From NCBI RefSeq assembly GCF_009870825.1, contig NZ_WTWY01000006.1:1-64000 (forward strand): a stretch of 64,000 nucleotides of DNA, read 5' to 3'. The translations under genes were made by a program, and so were the position numbers. This document shows, piece by piece, positions 44,512 through 54,449 of this stretch. The DNA is from Paenibacillus sp. USDA918EY (GTDB taxonomy: Bacteria; Bacillota; Bacilli; Paenibacillales; Paenibacillaceae). How positions within the stretch are numbered: the stretch's first letter is position 1; each line of letters starts with the position of its first letter. The notes under the pieces are model-generated. The model did no database searches. It was not told where the DNA came from and worked only from the letters and a program-made list of their open reading frames with translations.

Positions 44512-46617
44512 ATGTTGCGCAAGAAGAACGGAAAAAGTGGTTCAAAAATCGGTTTGCTTAGGACTAAACTCCTGATTTTAGTTTTTGCGTGTTGCACATC
44601 CGTTTTTTATGACGGCCGCCAGGCGTCCGCCGAATCTGTCCAGAAGGCGCCGCCGGAGGCTTTTGACGCCATGTTCGTGCTTGATACCAGCTATTCCATG
44701 AACCATGCCGACCCGAACCGGTCCGCCGGGGAAGTGATTCGACTGTTTATGGATATTAGCGATGCGAGCCGGACGCGGGTCGGATTCGTCGCCTACAATC
44801 ATCAAATCGTGGCCTCCAAGCCGCTGACCGCGATTTCCGTTGCCGCCAAGAAAAACGAAATCAAAAGCAGCATCAACGGGCTCCGGCGCAGCGGTTATAC
44901 CGACCTTGGACTGGGCCTGCTCACGGGAAGCAAGCTGCTTTCATCCGGCCAGCAGGATAACCAGAATATAGGCCGAAAGCCGTTTATGATTTTGTTGTCG
45001 GACGGCGAAACGGATTTCGGGCCGTTCCAGCAGAAGCGGACAAAGGCGGATTCCGCCAAGGACGTGGGCAGCGCGATCGCCCAGGCCAAGAAGTCAGGGT
45101 TTCCGATCTACACGATCGGCCTGAATCACGACGGCACCGTAAACACCGACGAACTGAAACGGATCGCGAGCGAGACCGGCGGGACGTTTTACATTACAAG
45201 CAGCGCCGACGATTTGCCGGAAATTTTCAACCGGATCTTTGCGAAAGAAATGCGTTCGGTACTGATGCCGGTGGCCGGCGTCACGGCGACGGGAAATCTT
45301 CAGGAGATTCAGGTGGACATTCCAAATTCCAGCATGGATGAGGCCAACATGATTTTGCTGTCCGAACATCCGCTGAAAGAGTCGCAGCTGTTCTACAACT
45401 CGGAGAACATCCGTATGTTCAAGTCGGCGAGTTACACGCTGATCAAAATTTCGCAGCCGCAAAAAGGAACCGCCAAACTCAAGTTCCGCGGAACGCCGGG
45501 CGATCTGATCAAGATCAATCTGCTTGGAAGTTATGCGCTGGAGGCGAAAGCGGCTCTGACCGGAAAAGAAGCGATCAAAGGCAAGCCTGCCGGAATCGAG
45601 GCGTTTCTCGTCCGTTCGGACAACAACCAGCGTCTTGGAGACGCCGAGGTGTATGCGTCGCTGAAAACCAAACTGGTCGTGAAGGAGCTTGCTTCCAAAA
45701 AAGTGTCGGAAGTGGAGATGAAAAACGAGGGGACCCGATTTTATGCGGAATACGCGTTCCCGAAGTCGGGAACATACGAGTGGCATGTCGAAATGGACGG
45801 TCCAAGCTTTTACCGGCATGGCCCGGCACAATCGCAAAAGATCGTAAATCTTGCCCCGGAGGTTCATGGAAAACAACAGCTGCAGCTTACGAAAGAAGAC
45901 GGCAAAACGGAAGTCCTGTTAGACGATCTGTTTGCGGATCCTAACGGAGATCCTTTGACGTATGGGATTCAAGACGGAAAAGAGGACGGTTCCAAACTAA
46001 AAGCGGAGCTCAGCGGCGGCAAGCTCATGCTCTCCCCGCTCCATACCGGACAATCGGCCGTGACGTTAACGGCGACCGACCCGGAAGGCGGACAAGCGAC
46101 CGCCGTACTGACGATCCATGTCCAATCGAAGTATACCGTGCTGAAGTGGAGCCTGGCCGGCGCAGCCCTGCTGCTGGTTCTGGGTACCGCCCTGTACTTC
46201 TGGCTTCGTCCAAAACCGGCTTTAACCGGCAAGCTCGAAGGATATTTTCTGGCGACGGCCAGCGGCAGCGAAATTCCGGTCAAATACTGGCCGCTGACTT
46301 CCTTTGCCAAACGCAAGGTCAGCCTGATGGAATTGTTCCAAAGCCTCGACGTCAACGAGCCGCTTCCGGAAGCGGAGCACATCGTGTTTACCGCCGCCAA
46401 AAACGGCAGGCTGATCGTCAAGCATACGACGCGCTGTGCGCTCGTGCGGAACCGGACGCCGCTGAAAGCGAACAAAAAAGAAATCCTCGAATATAACGAC
46501 AAGCTGTACATTACATTCGAGGACGGCATCACGGAAATCGAGATCCGTTACAAAGCGATCAAGCCGAGCACCAATATTTTTATCCGGACCGGCGTTTCCG
46601 GCGAAAAGACGGGCTAG
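44512..46617 (+). CDS. Secreted/anchored von Willebrand factor A-domain protein
   Basis: A 701-residue protein from ATG 44512 (GAGGTGG upstream; an in-frame start at 44398 is less likely). It has an N-terminal signal helix (~15-35), then a vWA domain with a complete MIDAS start DTSYS, a threonine in SGYTDLGLG and LLSDGE. Beta-sandwich-like extracellular domains follow, a transmembrane helix lies at ~545-565, and a ~130-residue cytosolic beta-rich domain closes the chain. The topology links an outside adhesion domain to an inside domain beside a phosphosignalling operon, suggesting a surface-contact sensor. Transcribed divergently from the sheath operon. Confidence 0.8.
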   Translation: MLRKKNGKSGSKIGLLRTKLLILVFACCTSVFYDGRQASAESVQKAPPEAFDAMFVLDTSYSMNHADPNRSAGEVIRLFMDISDASRTRVGFVAYNHQIVASKPLTAISVAAKKNEIKSSINGLRRSGYTDLGLGLLTGSKLLSSGQQDNQNIGRKPFMILLSDGETDFGPFQQKRTKADSAKDVGSAIAQAKKSGFPIYTIGLNHDGTVNTDELKRIASETGGTFYITSSADDLPEIFNRIFAKEMRSVLMPVAGVTATGNLQEIQVDIPNSSMDEANMILLSEHPLKESQLFYNSENIRMFKSASYTLIKISQPQKGTAKLKFRGTPGDLIKINLLGSYALEAKAALTGKEAIKGKPAGIEAFLVRSDNNQRLGDAEVYASLKTKLVVKELASKKVSEVEMKNEGTRFYAEYAFPKSGTYEWHVEMDGPSFYRHGPAQSQKIVNLAPEVHGKQQLQLTKEDGKTEVLLDDLFADPNGDPLTYGIQDGKEDGSKLKAELSGGKLMLSPLHTGQSAVTLTATDPEGGQATAVLTIHVQSKYTVLKWSLAGAALLLVLGTALYFWLRPKPALTGKLEGYFLATASGSEIPVKYWPLTSFAKRKVSLMELFQSLDVNEPLPEAEHIVFTAAKNGRLIVKHTTRCALVRNRTPLKANKKEILEYNDKLYITFEDGITEIEIRYKAIKPSTNIFIRTGVSGEKTG

Positions 46618-47521
46618 TGGCGTACTCCATGGCCAGGGCGGCTTTGAACCATCGGAGCGAAGCGCAGCGCTTGTCCTGCGAAACGGCAAGGCCGCGCTTC
46701 ACGATGGGCGACAGGAACGGCCAGGAACGCCGCAATCCTGTCCCCAGCCGCTCCAGCTGCTCGTCGAACAGTCTTTTGCGGACATCGGTCGGCGCGTTTT
46801 TTTGGCAGCAAAAATAAAGCACCGCCGCCAAGCTGTAAATATCGCTTATTGGCCCTTGGCGGGATTTTTCCGAATACAATTCCAGCGGCGAATATCCCGC
46901 AGTCGTAAAGATCGGGTATCCGCCGTTTTGCTCATGTACGGAAATGGCCGAGCCAAAATCAAGCAGCTTCACGCTTCCATCCTTGCCGATCATTATATTG
47001 CCTGGCTTTACATCCCGGTGAATAACGCCGTTCCGGTGAATATGCTCCAGCGCTTCGATAAGCGGGATCATCGTTTTGTACAGGAACTCCGGGTCCGCTT
47101 CCTCCCTTAAATCCGCAATGTAGCGGTCCAGCGTCACCCCTTCGAGGTATTCCGTGACGATGTAGGCCGTGCCGTTTTGCTCAAAACGGTCCAGACAGCG
47201 GACTACGCCCGGATGCCGGCTTTTTTCAAGCAGTTCCCCTTCGTTGAGGAAAGCGTTCCACAGCAGGCCGTATTTCTCCTCCGCCATCCCTGCTTTGCGC
47301 CGCACGCTGACGCCGTCTTTTCCTCTGCGCACCCACGCTTTCGGAAAAAACTCCTTAATGATGCAGCGGGTTCCCTCTTCATCGTTCCGCGCCGCATAGA
47401 CGATCGATAGCTCGCTGGATGCCAGCGTTTTGCGGATCCGGTATGCGAAGCTTGAGCCGAATGCTTTTCCGCCCACGATCGAGTTCCGTTTCAGGTCGTT
47501 TCCGTTCAATGAAATGTCCAC
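46580..47521 (-). CDS. Ser/Thr protein kinase (Hanks type)
   Basis: About 313 residues from GTG 47521, which has GGAGGGGG just upstream; a TTG at 47557 is in frame. Kinase motifs are complete: a glycine-loop region, IIKEFFP with the invariant lysine, HRDVKPGNIM (catalytic loop), LLDFGSA (DFG) and SPLE (APE-like). No transmembrane or PASTA domains. Its 3' end overlaps the vWA gene by 38 bases on the opposite strand. With PP2C and FHA genes nearby it is the likely writer of phosphothreonine for this locus, as PpkA is in type VI systems. Confidence 0.88.
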   Translation of the reverse strand: MDISLNGNDLKRNSIVGGKAFGSSFAYRIRKTLASSELSIVYAARNDEEGTRCIIKEFFPKAWVRRGKDGVSVRRKAGMAEEKYGLLWNAFLNEGELLEKSRHPGVVRCLDRFEQNGTAYIVTEYLEGVTLDRYIADLREEADPEFLYKTMIPLIEALEHIHRNGVIHRDVKPGNIMIGKDGSVKLLDFGSAISVHEQNGGYPIFTTAGYSPLELYSEKSRQGPISDIYSLAAVLYFCCQKNAPTDVRKRLFDEQLERLGTGLRRSWPFLSPIVKRGLAVSQDKRCASLRWFKAALAMEYATSPSFRRKRRSG

Positions 47522-47673
47522 CTTTCCCCCTCCGCTTTGCTTCTTGTTTTTAAACAAACCCTTATACTATTAATATCGTATTTTTGCTTGAAAACTTAAA
47601 TTTTGAAGTGCTGGAAAAGATTCCTGCACATATCTTTCACGGCCAAACCTGCGCCCGGCAAACCATGCTGAGC

Positions 47674-47715
47674 AAAAAAAGCCCGTCCCCTCAACCGTGC
47701 GGCGAAGGAACAGGC
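47674..47715 (-). terminator. Terminator of the histidine kinase gene
   Basis: Leftward reading: GCCTGTTCC / GGGACGGGC stem with G-U pairs, followed by seven T. Confidence 0.75.
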
Positions 47716-47735
47716 GTATTTTCGTCTGTGTGCCG

Positions 47736-48848
47736 TTACACCACTTCCACGATCGGCAGCGAAATGATAAATTCCGTGCCTTGGCCCACGGTGCTGTTGA
47801 CGGCGATATAACCTTTATGGTTTTTGATGATCCGATAACTAACCGACAAGCCGAGGCCTGTCCCGCTTTCTTTGGTCGTGAAAAACGGGTCAAAAAGATG
47901 GGAAAGCGTGTTATGGTCCATTCCCTTGCCGTTATCGGAAATGCATATATGTACGTTTTTGTTGTCCCGGTGCGCCTGAATTTCAATAAGCCCTCCGTTT
48001 TGGCCGCTCAACGAATCGATGGCATCCATCGCATTTTTGACGATGTTCAAAATCACCTGTTTGATCTGCTTCACGTCTACCGAGATGTGCAGCGGCTGCA
48101 TGTCGTCGTGCAGGATCACTTGGCACCCCTTCATCAGCGCCTCGCTTTCGGTCAGCAGAACGACCTCCTTCAGCAGCGAAGAGACCGAAATGACGGTGGT
48201 TTGCGGAGCGGACGGCTTCGATGAATTCAGGAATTCGTATATGATATCATTGGCTCGATCGATTTCGGTCAAAATAATGCGGGCATATTCGTCCTTCCCC
48301 AGTTTAATCAGATGAGGACGGAGAAGCTGGATAAAGCCGCGAATGGCTGTCAGCGGATTCCGGATTTCATGGGCAATGGAGGCGGATATTTTGCCTAACA
48401 TGGCCAGCTTGTCGTTGCGGTAAGCCGTCTGCTCGATCTGCTTGAAATCCGACACGTCTTTGACGCTAAACAAATAATCGCCATCCATTTGATCACCGTC
48501 GGTGACCGTCAGCAGCCATTGCCTTCCGGACTCGTCCGTCAGCTCGTGATATTTTTTGCGATGGATCAGGGTTTCGCGGTAAATCCGCAATATCTTTTTC
48601 TTTTTGTACCGGCTCAGCTGCGGATGGCGCAAAATCTGCACGATCGTACATCCCGTCAAGGATTTGCGGGAAACTTCAAGCAGCCTTGCCATTTGAACAT
48701 TAATGAACGTCAGCACACCTTCACCGTCAAACAGCATGACGCCGCTGTCCAGATGCTCCAAAATGTTTTCGTACTTGTTTTTTACCAGCTGCGTAGATTG
48801 AAAAGCCTCCAGGGACTGTAACAGCGTCTCTTGGATATCGCCCAACAC
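47736..48848 (-). CDS. PAS-domain sensor histidine kinase
   Basis: About 370 residues from GTG 48848, which lies six bases after GGGGGAG. The N-terminal coiled segment is followed by a PAS domain (~35-150), then HisKA with ASIAHEIRNPLTAIRGF (phosphorylated His) and HATPase with NIVKNAMDAI (N box), DNGKGM (G1), FFTTKESGTGLGLS (F/G2). No transmembrane helices, so it is cytosolic like the KinA/KinE-type kinases that feed Spo0A phosphorelays. There is no response regulator beside it, which fits an orphan phosphorelay kinase. Confidence 0.88.
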   Translation of the reverse strand: MLGDIQETLLQSLEAFQSTQLVKNKYENILEHLDSGVMLFDGEGVLTFINVQMARLLEVSRKSLTGCTIVQILRHPQLSRYKKKKILRIYRETLIHRKKYHELTDESGRQWLLTVTDGDQMDGDYLFSVKDVSDFKQIEQTAYRNDKLAMLGKISASIAHEIRNPLTAIRGFIQLLRPHLIKLGKDEYARIILTEIDRANDIIYEFLNSSKPSAPQTTVISVSSLLKEVVLLTESEALMKGCQVILHDDMQPLHISVDVKQIKQVILNIVKNAMDAIDSLSGQNGGLIEIQAHRDNKNVHICISDNGKGMDHNTLSHLFDPFFTTKESGTGLGLSVSYRIIKNHKGYIAVNSTVGQGTEFIISLPIVEVV

Positions 48849-48922
48849 GATACTCCCCCTTTCGGAAATGAAGGCGTTTTCCCCCATTCCTATTCTTCAA
48901 CTACACGACAAACAAAAAGAAA

Positions 48923-48936
48923 ACGTCGATCGACGT
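48923..48936. promoter_or_regulatory. Perfect 14-bp palindrome upstream of the histidine kinase
   Basis: ACGTCGATCGACGT lies 75 bases upstream of the kinase start, in an A-rich context. A near copy occurs at 56852-56865 upstream of ilvB. Operator status is unproved. Confidence 0.4.
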
Positions 48937-49133
48937 GACCTTCTAATATGATCGGACCGCATTACCAATGTTTCTCCTTGCGATTACAGAAATCCTTCAA
49001 CTTCTCAATAAACTTGGAAAATTTGTACAACCTAAATGATAGCTTTATCATAGACAAGGTAAACGGAAAACACAATCGGAGAAACTGTCGAAAAAACAAG
49101 TTTCTAGTTAAATCGACCCAAATTTCGCCCAAA

Positions 49134-49178
49134 ATAAAAGCATCAAATACATGAAGCGCATGTACTGATGCTTTTTTA
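49134..49178 (-). terminator. Terminator after the zinc-ribbon gene
   Basis: AAAAGCATCA..ACATG / CATGT..TGATGCTTTT forms a long stem; leftward reading ends in TTTTATTTT. The rest of the gap 48849-49231 holds the palindrome and kinase promoter region only. Confidence 0.8.
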
Positions 49179-49231
49179 TCTATTATATCAGGCATTGCTG
49201 CTTCCGTAATAGAGTTTGGACATGACGGATA

Positions 49232-49639
49232 TCATGCTTTGTGCTGGAGACGCAGTCTCCGCTGGCTCATCACAGCCAGCCTTTTCTTTAATTCGCCCTC
49301 CCATTTCTCGTCCTTCATCTGTTTGGCGATAGTCAGCAGGTCCAGTGCCATATCGATTTGGCTTTGTACGATTTCTTTCGGGTCCTCCTTTTCGCAGTTG
49401 ACGACGTTTTCGAATATCGCCTCGTCATCCTCCACGACGTAATCTTGAAAATCGATCTCCGCAGTCCCGTCTCCATGCGCATATTCGGCCAAAATTTCGT
49501 ATTCGTTTTCGACTTTATAATGAACTTCAACCCGGTGGCACACGGGACAGAACAGCAGGGGAACATTATGGACCTGGGTGCGGTAATGCTTCAACGTTCC
49601 CTTCGTTCCAACCATACTCGCTCCGCAGCAATAACTCAT
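49232..49639 (-). CDS. Zinc-ribbon protein, function unknown
   Basis: A 135-residue protein with an N-terminal CC..., then CPVCH (~residues 31-35), suggesting one zinc centre. An acidic middle (~50-90) and a C-terminal helix pair ending in a basic RRLRLQHK stretch follow. It is monocistronic with its own terminator. I do not recognise a named family; regulatory DNA or RNA binding is possible. Confidence 0.6.
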   Translation of the reverse strand: MSYCCGASMVGTKGTLKHYRTQVHNVPLLFCPVCHRVEVHYKVENEYEILAEYAHGDGTAEIDFQDYVVEDDEAIFENVVNCEKEDPKEIVQSQIDMALDLLTIAKQMKDEKWEGELKKRLAVMSQRRLRLQHKA

Positions 49640-49853
49640 GCCAGTTCACCCTCCTCTTGATTCCACCGCATTCTCCATAAATGTATTCGCTTATATTGAT
49701 GTCGATTCCTTTTTTCACTTCGACTCGGCTGGATTAAATTCCTGCCTTCCGGCTTCGGATTTATGGCAAAAATCGGCTTAAAGGCCTACTGTGCTTTTAT
49801 TTGTTCTCGCACTTTCGGCGCAGTCCGTTCGTTTTTGCCCGCTCAGGTGTAAA

Positions 49854-49904
49854 AAGCCCCCGTTGCAGGCATAAGGTGCATCCTTATGCCGAACAAAGGG
49901 GGCT
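49854..49904 (-). terminator. Terminator of the peroxiredoxin gene
   Basis: Outer stem AAGCCCCC / GGGGGCTT encloses an inner stem GGCATAAGG / CCTTATGCC; leftward reading ends in TTTTT. Confidence 0.85.
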
Positions 49905-49921
49905 TGTCCTATGTTTAAAAC

Positions 49922-50470
49922 TTAGTTGGTAACAAGGTTTTTGTCGCCTGGTTTCCAGTTCATTGCGCAAAGTCCGCCGGATTGCAGAGCTTGAAGCACG
50001 CGCAATGTTTCTTCAACGCTGCGGCCGATATCGTTGTGGTTAACCACTTGATATTTCAGTTCGCCTTCAGGGTTGATGATGAAGAGGCCGCGCAGCGCTA
50101 CGCCTTCTTCTTCGATGTATACGCCGTAGTCTTTCGAAACGGATCTCGTGATGTCCGAAGCGAGCGGGAAGTTGATTTTGCCCAGTCCGTTTGCGTCCGT
50201 TGGCGTGTTGATCCAAGCTTTATGGCTGTGGATGGAGTCCGTGCTTACGCCCAGGATTTCAGCGTCCAGCGCTTTGAATTGGGAAGCGGCTTCGCTCAGA
50301 GCCGTAATTTCCGTTGGGCACACGAATGTGAAGTCCAAAGGATAGAAGAAAAATACGAGCCATTTGCCGCGGTAGTCGGACAGGCTTACTTTACTGAAGT
50401 CGGAGCCGTCACCAAGTACGGTTTCCATCGTGAAATCGGGAGCGGGTTTACCTACTAAACGTTCTGCCAT
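49922..50470 (-). CDS. 2-Cys peroxiredoxin (AhpC/Prx type)
   Basis: A 182-residue peroxidase that reduces hydrogen peroxide and alkyl hydroperoxides. FYPLDFTFVCPTE carries the peroxidatic cysteine and GGLCAMNWKPG the resolving cysteine. The start is ATG 50470 after AAAGGAGG; the in-frame upstream codon at 50518 is unlikely. No ahpF lies beside it, so thioredoxin is a plausible reductant. A perfect PerR box and a strong sigma-A promoter lie upstream. Confidence 0.93.
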   Translation of the reverse strand: MAERLVGKPAPDFTMETVLGDGSDFSKVSLSDYRGKWLVFFFYPLDFTFVCPTEITALSEAASQFKALDAEILGVSTDSIHSHKAWINTPTDANGLGKINFPLASDITRSVSKDYGVYIEEEGVALRGLFIINPEGELKYQVVNHNDIGRSVEETLRVLQALQSGGLCAMNWKPGDKNLVTN

Positions 50471-50603
50471 GTTTAAAAATCCTCCTTTATGATATCTATA
50501 GAACAGCCGGAAGGACAAGCCTTGCGCCTATTCTATTTGAAAGAAAAACATTAGTTTTTCTTGTTTCAAAGTATGTGTGATCCCGGCGGAACCTACATTT
50601 AAA

Positions 50604-50632
50604 ATGTTATCATCCGCCCTTTTCAAAGTCAA
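50604..50632 (-). promoter_or_regulatory. Sigma-A promoter of the peroxiredoxin gene
   Basis: Leftward reading: TTGACT (50627-50632), 17-base spacer, TAACAT (50604-50609). Confidence 0.8.
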
Positions 50633-50651
50633 GATTATATTCGTTATTTAT

Positions 50652-50666
50652 TTATAATAATTATAA
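50652..50666. promoter_or_regulatory. Perfect PerR box
   Basis: TTATAATAATTATAA matches the Bacillus PerR consensus TTATAATNATTATAA at every position. It lies 20 bases upstream of the peroxiredoxin -35 element rather than over the promoter core. The remainder of the 50471-50852 gap contains a leuB 3' hairpin. Confidence 0.88.
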
Positions 50667-50794
50667 ATTAAACAATTTGGTGAACATTCATCCTCCAATT
50701 GTTGAACAAAAAGCTTCCTATTATATATGTCGATGTTTGCACCCTTTTTTTGCACATATTTTAAGTATGCGCCTTTTGGTTTCCGTACATACGG

Positions 50795-50832
50795 CAAGCG
50801 GGCATCGCCTTTGTTAAGGTGACGCCCGCTTG
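50795..50832 (-). terminator. Stem-loop downstream of leuB
   Basis: CAAGCGGGC..CGCCTT / AAGGTG..GCCCGCTTG with a TGTT loop lies just after the leuB stop. There is no good T-run on the leuB strand, so termination may be weak. Confidence 0.5.
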
Positions 50833-50852
50833 GATTGTTTTGCTTGGATTAT

Positions 50853-51932
50853 TTATTTCTGCATCGCCGCGACGATCAGGTCCCCCATCTCGCGGGTGCC
50901 GATTGCTTTGCTCTTGTCGACGGCGATGTCGCTGGTGCGGTGGCCATCGTTCAAAACCTTCGCTACCGCCGCTTCGATGGCGTCCGCCGCATCCGCATAC
51001 CCGAAGGTCAGGCGAAGCATCATGGCCAGCGACAAAATCGTGGCGATCGGGTTCGCCAGATTCTGGCCGGCGATGTCCGGCGCGGAACCGTGTACCGGCT
51101 CGTACAAGCCGAAGGCGCCTTCGCCCATCGAAGCCGATGCCAGCATGCCGATGGATCCGGTCAGCATTGCCGCTTCGTCGCTCAGAATGTCGCCGAACAT
51201 GTTTTCCGTTACGATGACGTCAAAGCTTGCCGGGCGGCGGAGCAGCTGCATTGCGCAGTTGTCGACGAGTACGTGTTCCAGCTCAACGTCCGGATAATCC
51301 GCTGCCACGCGAATGACGACTTCCCGCCACAAACGGGAGGTTTCAAGCACGTTGGCCTTGTCGACGGAAGCAAGCTTTTTACGGCGCTTCTGGGCGATTT
51401 CAAACGCCTGGCGCACAATGCGCTCCACTTCGGCGACGTTGTACACGCAAGTGTCGACCGCTTCTTCCCCGTTTTCGCCTTGGCGTCTGAATTTGTCGCC
51501 GAAATAAATTCCGCCGGTCAATTCGCGAACGACCATCAAATCCGTACCTTCAAGCACTTCCGGTTTCAGTGTCGAAGCATCCTTCAGGCAGTCGAATACA
51601 ACCGCCGGACGAAGATTGGAGAACAGCCCAAGCGCTTTGCGGATTCCGAGCAATCCCGTTTCCGGACGCAATTCCTTCGGATTGCTGTCCCATTTCGGTC
51701 CGCCTACGGCGCCGAGCAGCACGGCGTCGGCATTTTTACATACCGCAAGCGTTTCCTCCGGCAGAGGCGTTCCCTTCTCGTCAATCGCGATCCCGCCGAA
51801 AAGAGCATGCTCCGTTTCAAACGAGTAGCCAAACAGCTCTTCCGTACGCTTCAGCACCTTCTCGGCTTCGGCCACGACCTCCGGCCCAATTCCGTCCCCG
51901 CTGATTACGGCAATTTTCTTCACTTCTGGCAT
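50853..51932 (-). CDS. leuB: 3-isopropylmalate dehydrogenase
   Basis: A 359-residue NAD-dependent enzyme that oxidises 3-isopropylmalate in leucine synthesis. It shows [44 protein letters not shown], the metal-binding [18 protein letters not shown] and [13 protein letters not shown]. The start is ATG 51932 after AAGGAGTG. leuA, leuC and leuD are not in the window, and leuB is separated from ilvBHC by an aldo/keto reductase gene. Confidence 0.96.
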   Translation of the reverse strand: MPEVKKIAVISGDGIGPEVVAEAEKVLKRTEELFGYSFETEHALFGGIAIDEKGTPLPEETLAVCKNADAVLLGAVGGPKWDSNPKELRPETGLLGIRKALGLFSNLRPAVVFDCLKDASTLKPEVLEGTDLMVVRELTGGIYFGDKFRRQGENGEEAVDTCVYNVAEVERIVRQAFEIAQKRRKKLASVDKANVLETSRLWREVVIRVAADYPDVELEHVLVDNCAMQLLRRPASFDVIVTENMFGDILSDEAAMLTGSIGMLASASMGEGAFGLYEPVHGSAPDIAGQNLANPIATILSLAMMLRLTFGYADAADAIEAAVAKVLNDGHRTSDIAVDKSKAIGTREMGDLIVAAMQK

Positions 51933-52175
51933 GGTTTCCGTCACTCCTTCTGGTTCCTTCACTCACTGATCAGTTCTTCTATCTACTGTTGTATCACATT
52001 CCAAAGGGCATTGACCAAGATATAGAATCTATCACCTTTATAGTATTTTCCTATAAGCGGATTTTACGAGTAAACGATTCGCCCCACATCGTAATTTCCC
52101 ACATTCCTATTCCTCATTTCTCCAGTTACAATGGTATGGTATAGACCATAACTTTCGCTGAAGGAGATGAACGAT

Positions 52176-53156
52176 TTGCAGTATACCTATCTCGGGAAAT
52201 CAGGTCTGAAGGTCAGCCGCTTATGCCTCGGAACGATGAATTTCGGCCCGGCGACGGACGAAAAGGAAGCGTTCCGCATTATGGATGCCGCGCTGGACGC
52301 CGGAATCCAGTTTTTCGATACGGCAAACATTTACGGCTGGGGAGAAAACGCCGGCCTTACGGAAACGATTATCGGCCGCTGGTTTGCGCAGGGCGGGGGA
52401 CGCCGCGAAAGGGTCGTTCTGGCGACCAAGGTTCATGGCAATATGCATGATCCCGCCGACGGGCCCAACGGCAAGGAAGGTTTGTCCGCTTACAAAATCC
52501 GCCGTCATCTGGAAGGCTCGCTGAAACGTCTGCAAACCGACCATATCGAGCTGTACCAAATGCATCATGTCGACCGCAACGTATCTTGGGACGAGCTTTG
52601 GGGCGCATTCGAGCTGGCCGTATCGCAAGGAAAAATCGGGTATGTCGGTTCCAGCAACTTCGCAGGATGGCAAATCGCCGAGGCGCAAGGCAAAGCGCAA
52701 AACCGTCATTTTCTCGGTCTTGTCGCCGAGCAGCATAAATATAATTTGAACTGCCGCCTGCCGGAGCTTGAGGTGCTGCCCGCAGCCAAAGCGATGGGAC
52801 TCGGCGTCATCCCTTGGAGCCCGCTTGACGGCGGCATGCTGGGACGCAATGCGCTGAAAAAGCTGGAGGGCACCCGCAGCGGCGGTAATCCGAACAAAAT
52901 CGAAAAACACCGCGCCCAATTGGAGGCCTTCGCACAATTATGCAATGAAATCGGCGAACCGCAGGATAACGTCGCGCTGGCCTGGCTGTTGACCCATCCG
53001 GCCGTCACGGCGCCGATCATCGGACCGCGTACGCTGGAGCAGCTCGAAAGCTCGCTGCGCGTGATCGACCTGAAGCTGGACGAAGCCGTCTTGAAACGCC
53101 TGGATGAAATCTTCCCGGGACCGGGCGGCGAAGCTCCGGAAGCTTATGCGTGGTAA
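52176..53156 (+). CDS. Aldo/keto reductase
   Basis: A ~326-residue NADPH-dependent reductase of the Tas/YdbC-like AKR group. The catalytic tetrad appears as D in FFDTANIYG (with Y), K in VLATKVHG and H in YQMHHVD; GSSNFAGW and IIGPRTLEQLESSL complete the pattern. TTG 52176 is nine bases after AAGGAG and is preferred to the ATG at 52167, which is too close. Natural substrate unknown. It converges with ilvC across a shared terminator. Confidence 0.88.
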   Translation: MQYTYLGKSGLKVSRLCLGTMNFGPATDEKEAFRIMDAALDAGIQFFDTANIYGWGENAGLTETIIGRWFAQGGGRRERVVLATKVHGNMHDPADGPNGKEGLSAYKIRRHLEGSLKRLQTDHIELYQMHHVDRNVSWDELWGAFELAVSQGKIGYVGSSNFAGWQIAEAQGKAQNRHFLGLVAEQHKYNLNCRLPELEVLPAAKAMGLGVIPWSPLDGGMLGRNALKKLEGTRSGGNPNKIEKHRAQLEAFAQLCNEIGEPQDNVALAWLLTHPAVTAPIIGPRTLEQLESSLRVIDLKLDEAVLKRLDEIFPGPGGEAPEAYAW

Positions 53157-53190
53157 GGGAGGCATTCGGAGAAATCTCTTAAACGGCAAC

Positions 53191-53220
53191 AAAGCAGACC
53201 GCCAAACGGCGGTCTGCTTT
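53191..53220. terminator. Bidirectional terminator between the aldo/keto reductase and ilvC
   Basis: AAAGCAGACCGCC / GGCGGTCTGCTTT is a perfect 13-bp stem with an AAAC loop and A/T flanks. Confidence 0.9.
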
Positions 53221-53281
53221 GTTTGAATCGAAAGATGCGCTTTCCCCTTCCGGGAATAAGCGAATATTTGTATAAATAGGA

Positions 53282-54337
<1,056 letters not shown>

Positions 54338-54449
54338 TTAGCGAGCGGGAATCAAATGAGCTGCTATCCCAAGCGCCGGCCAGAATGTTCGGGATCCCTT
54401 CAAACCCCCGCTCTTCGGCGGGCGTTATGAAAATGACGATTGTGTATGA

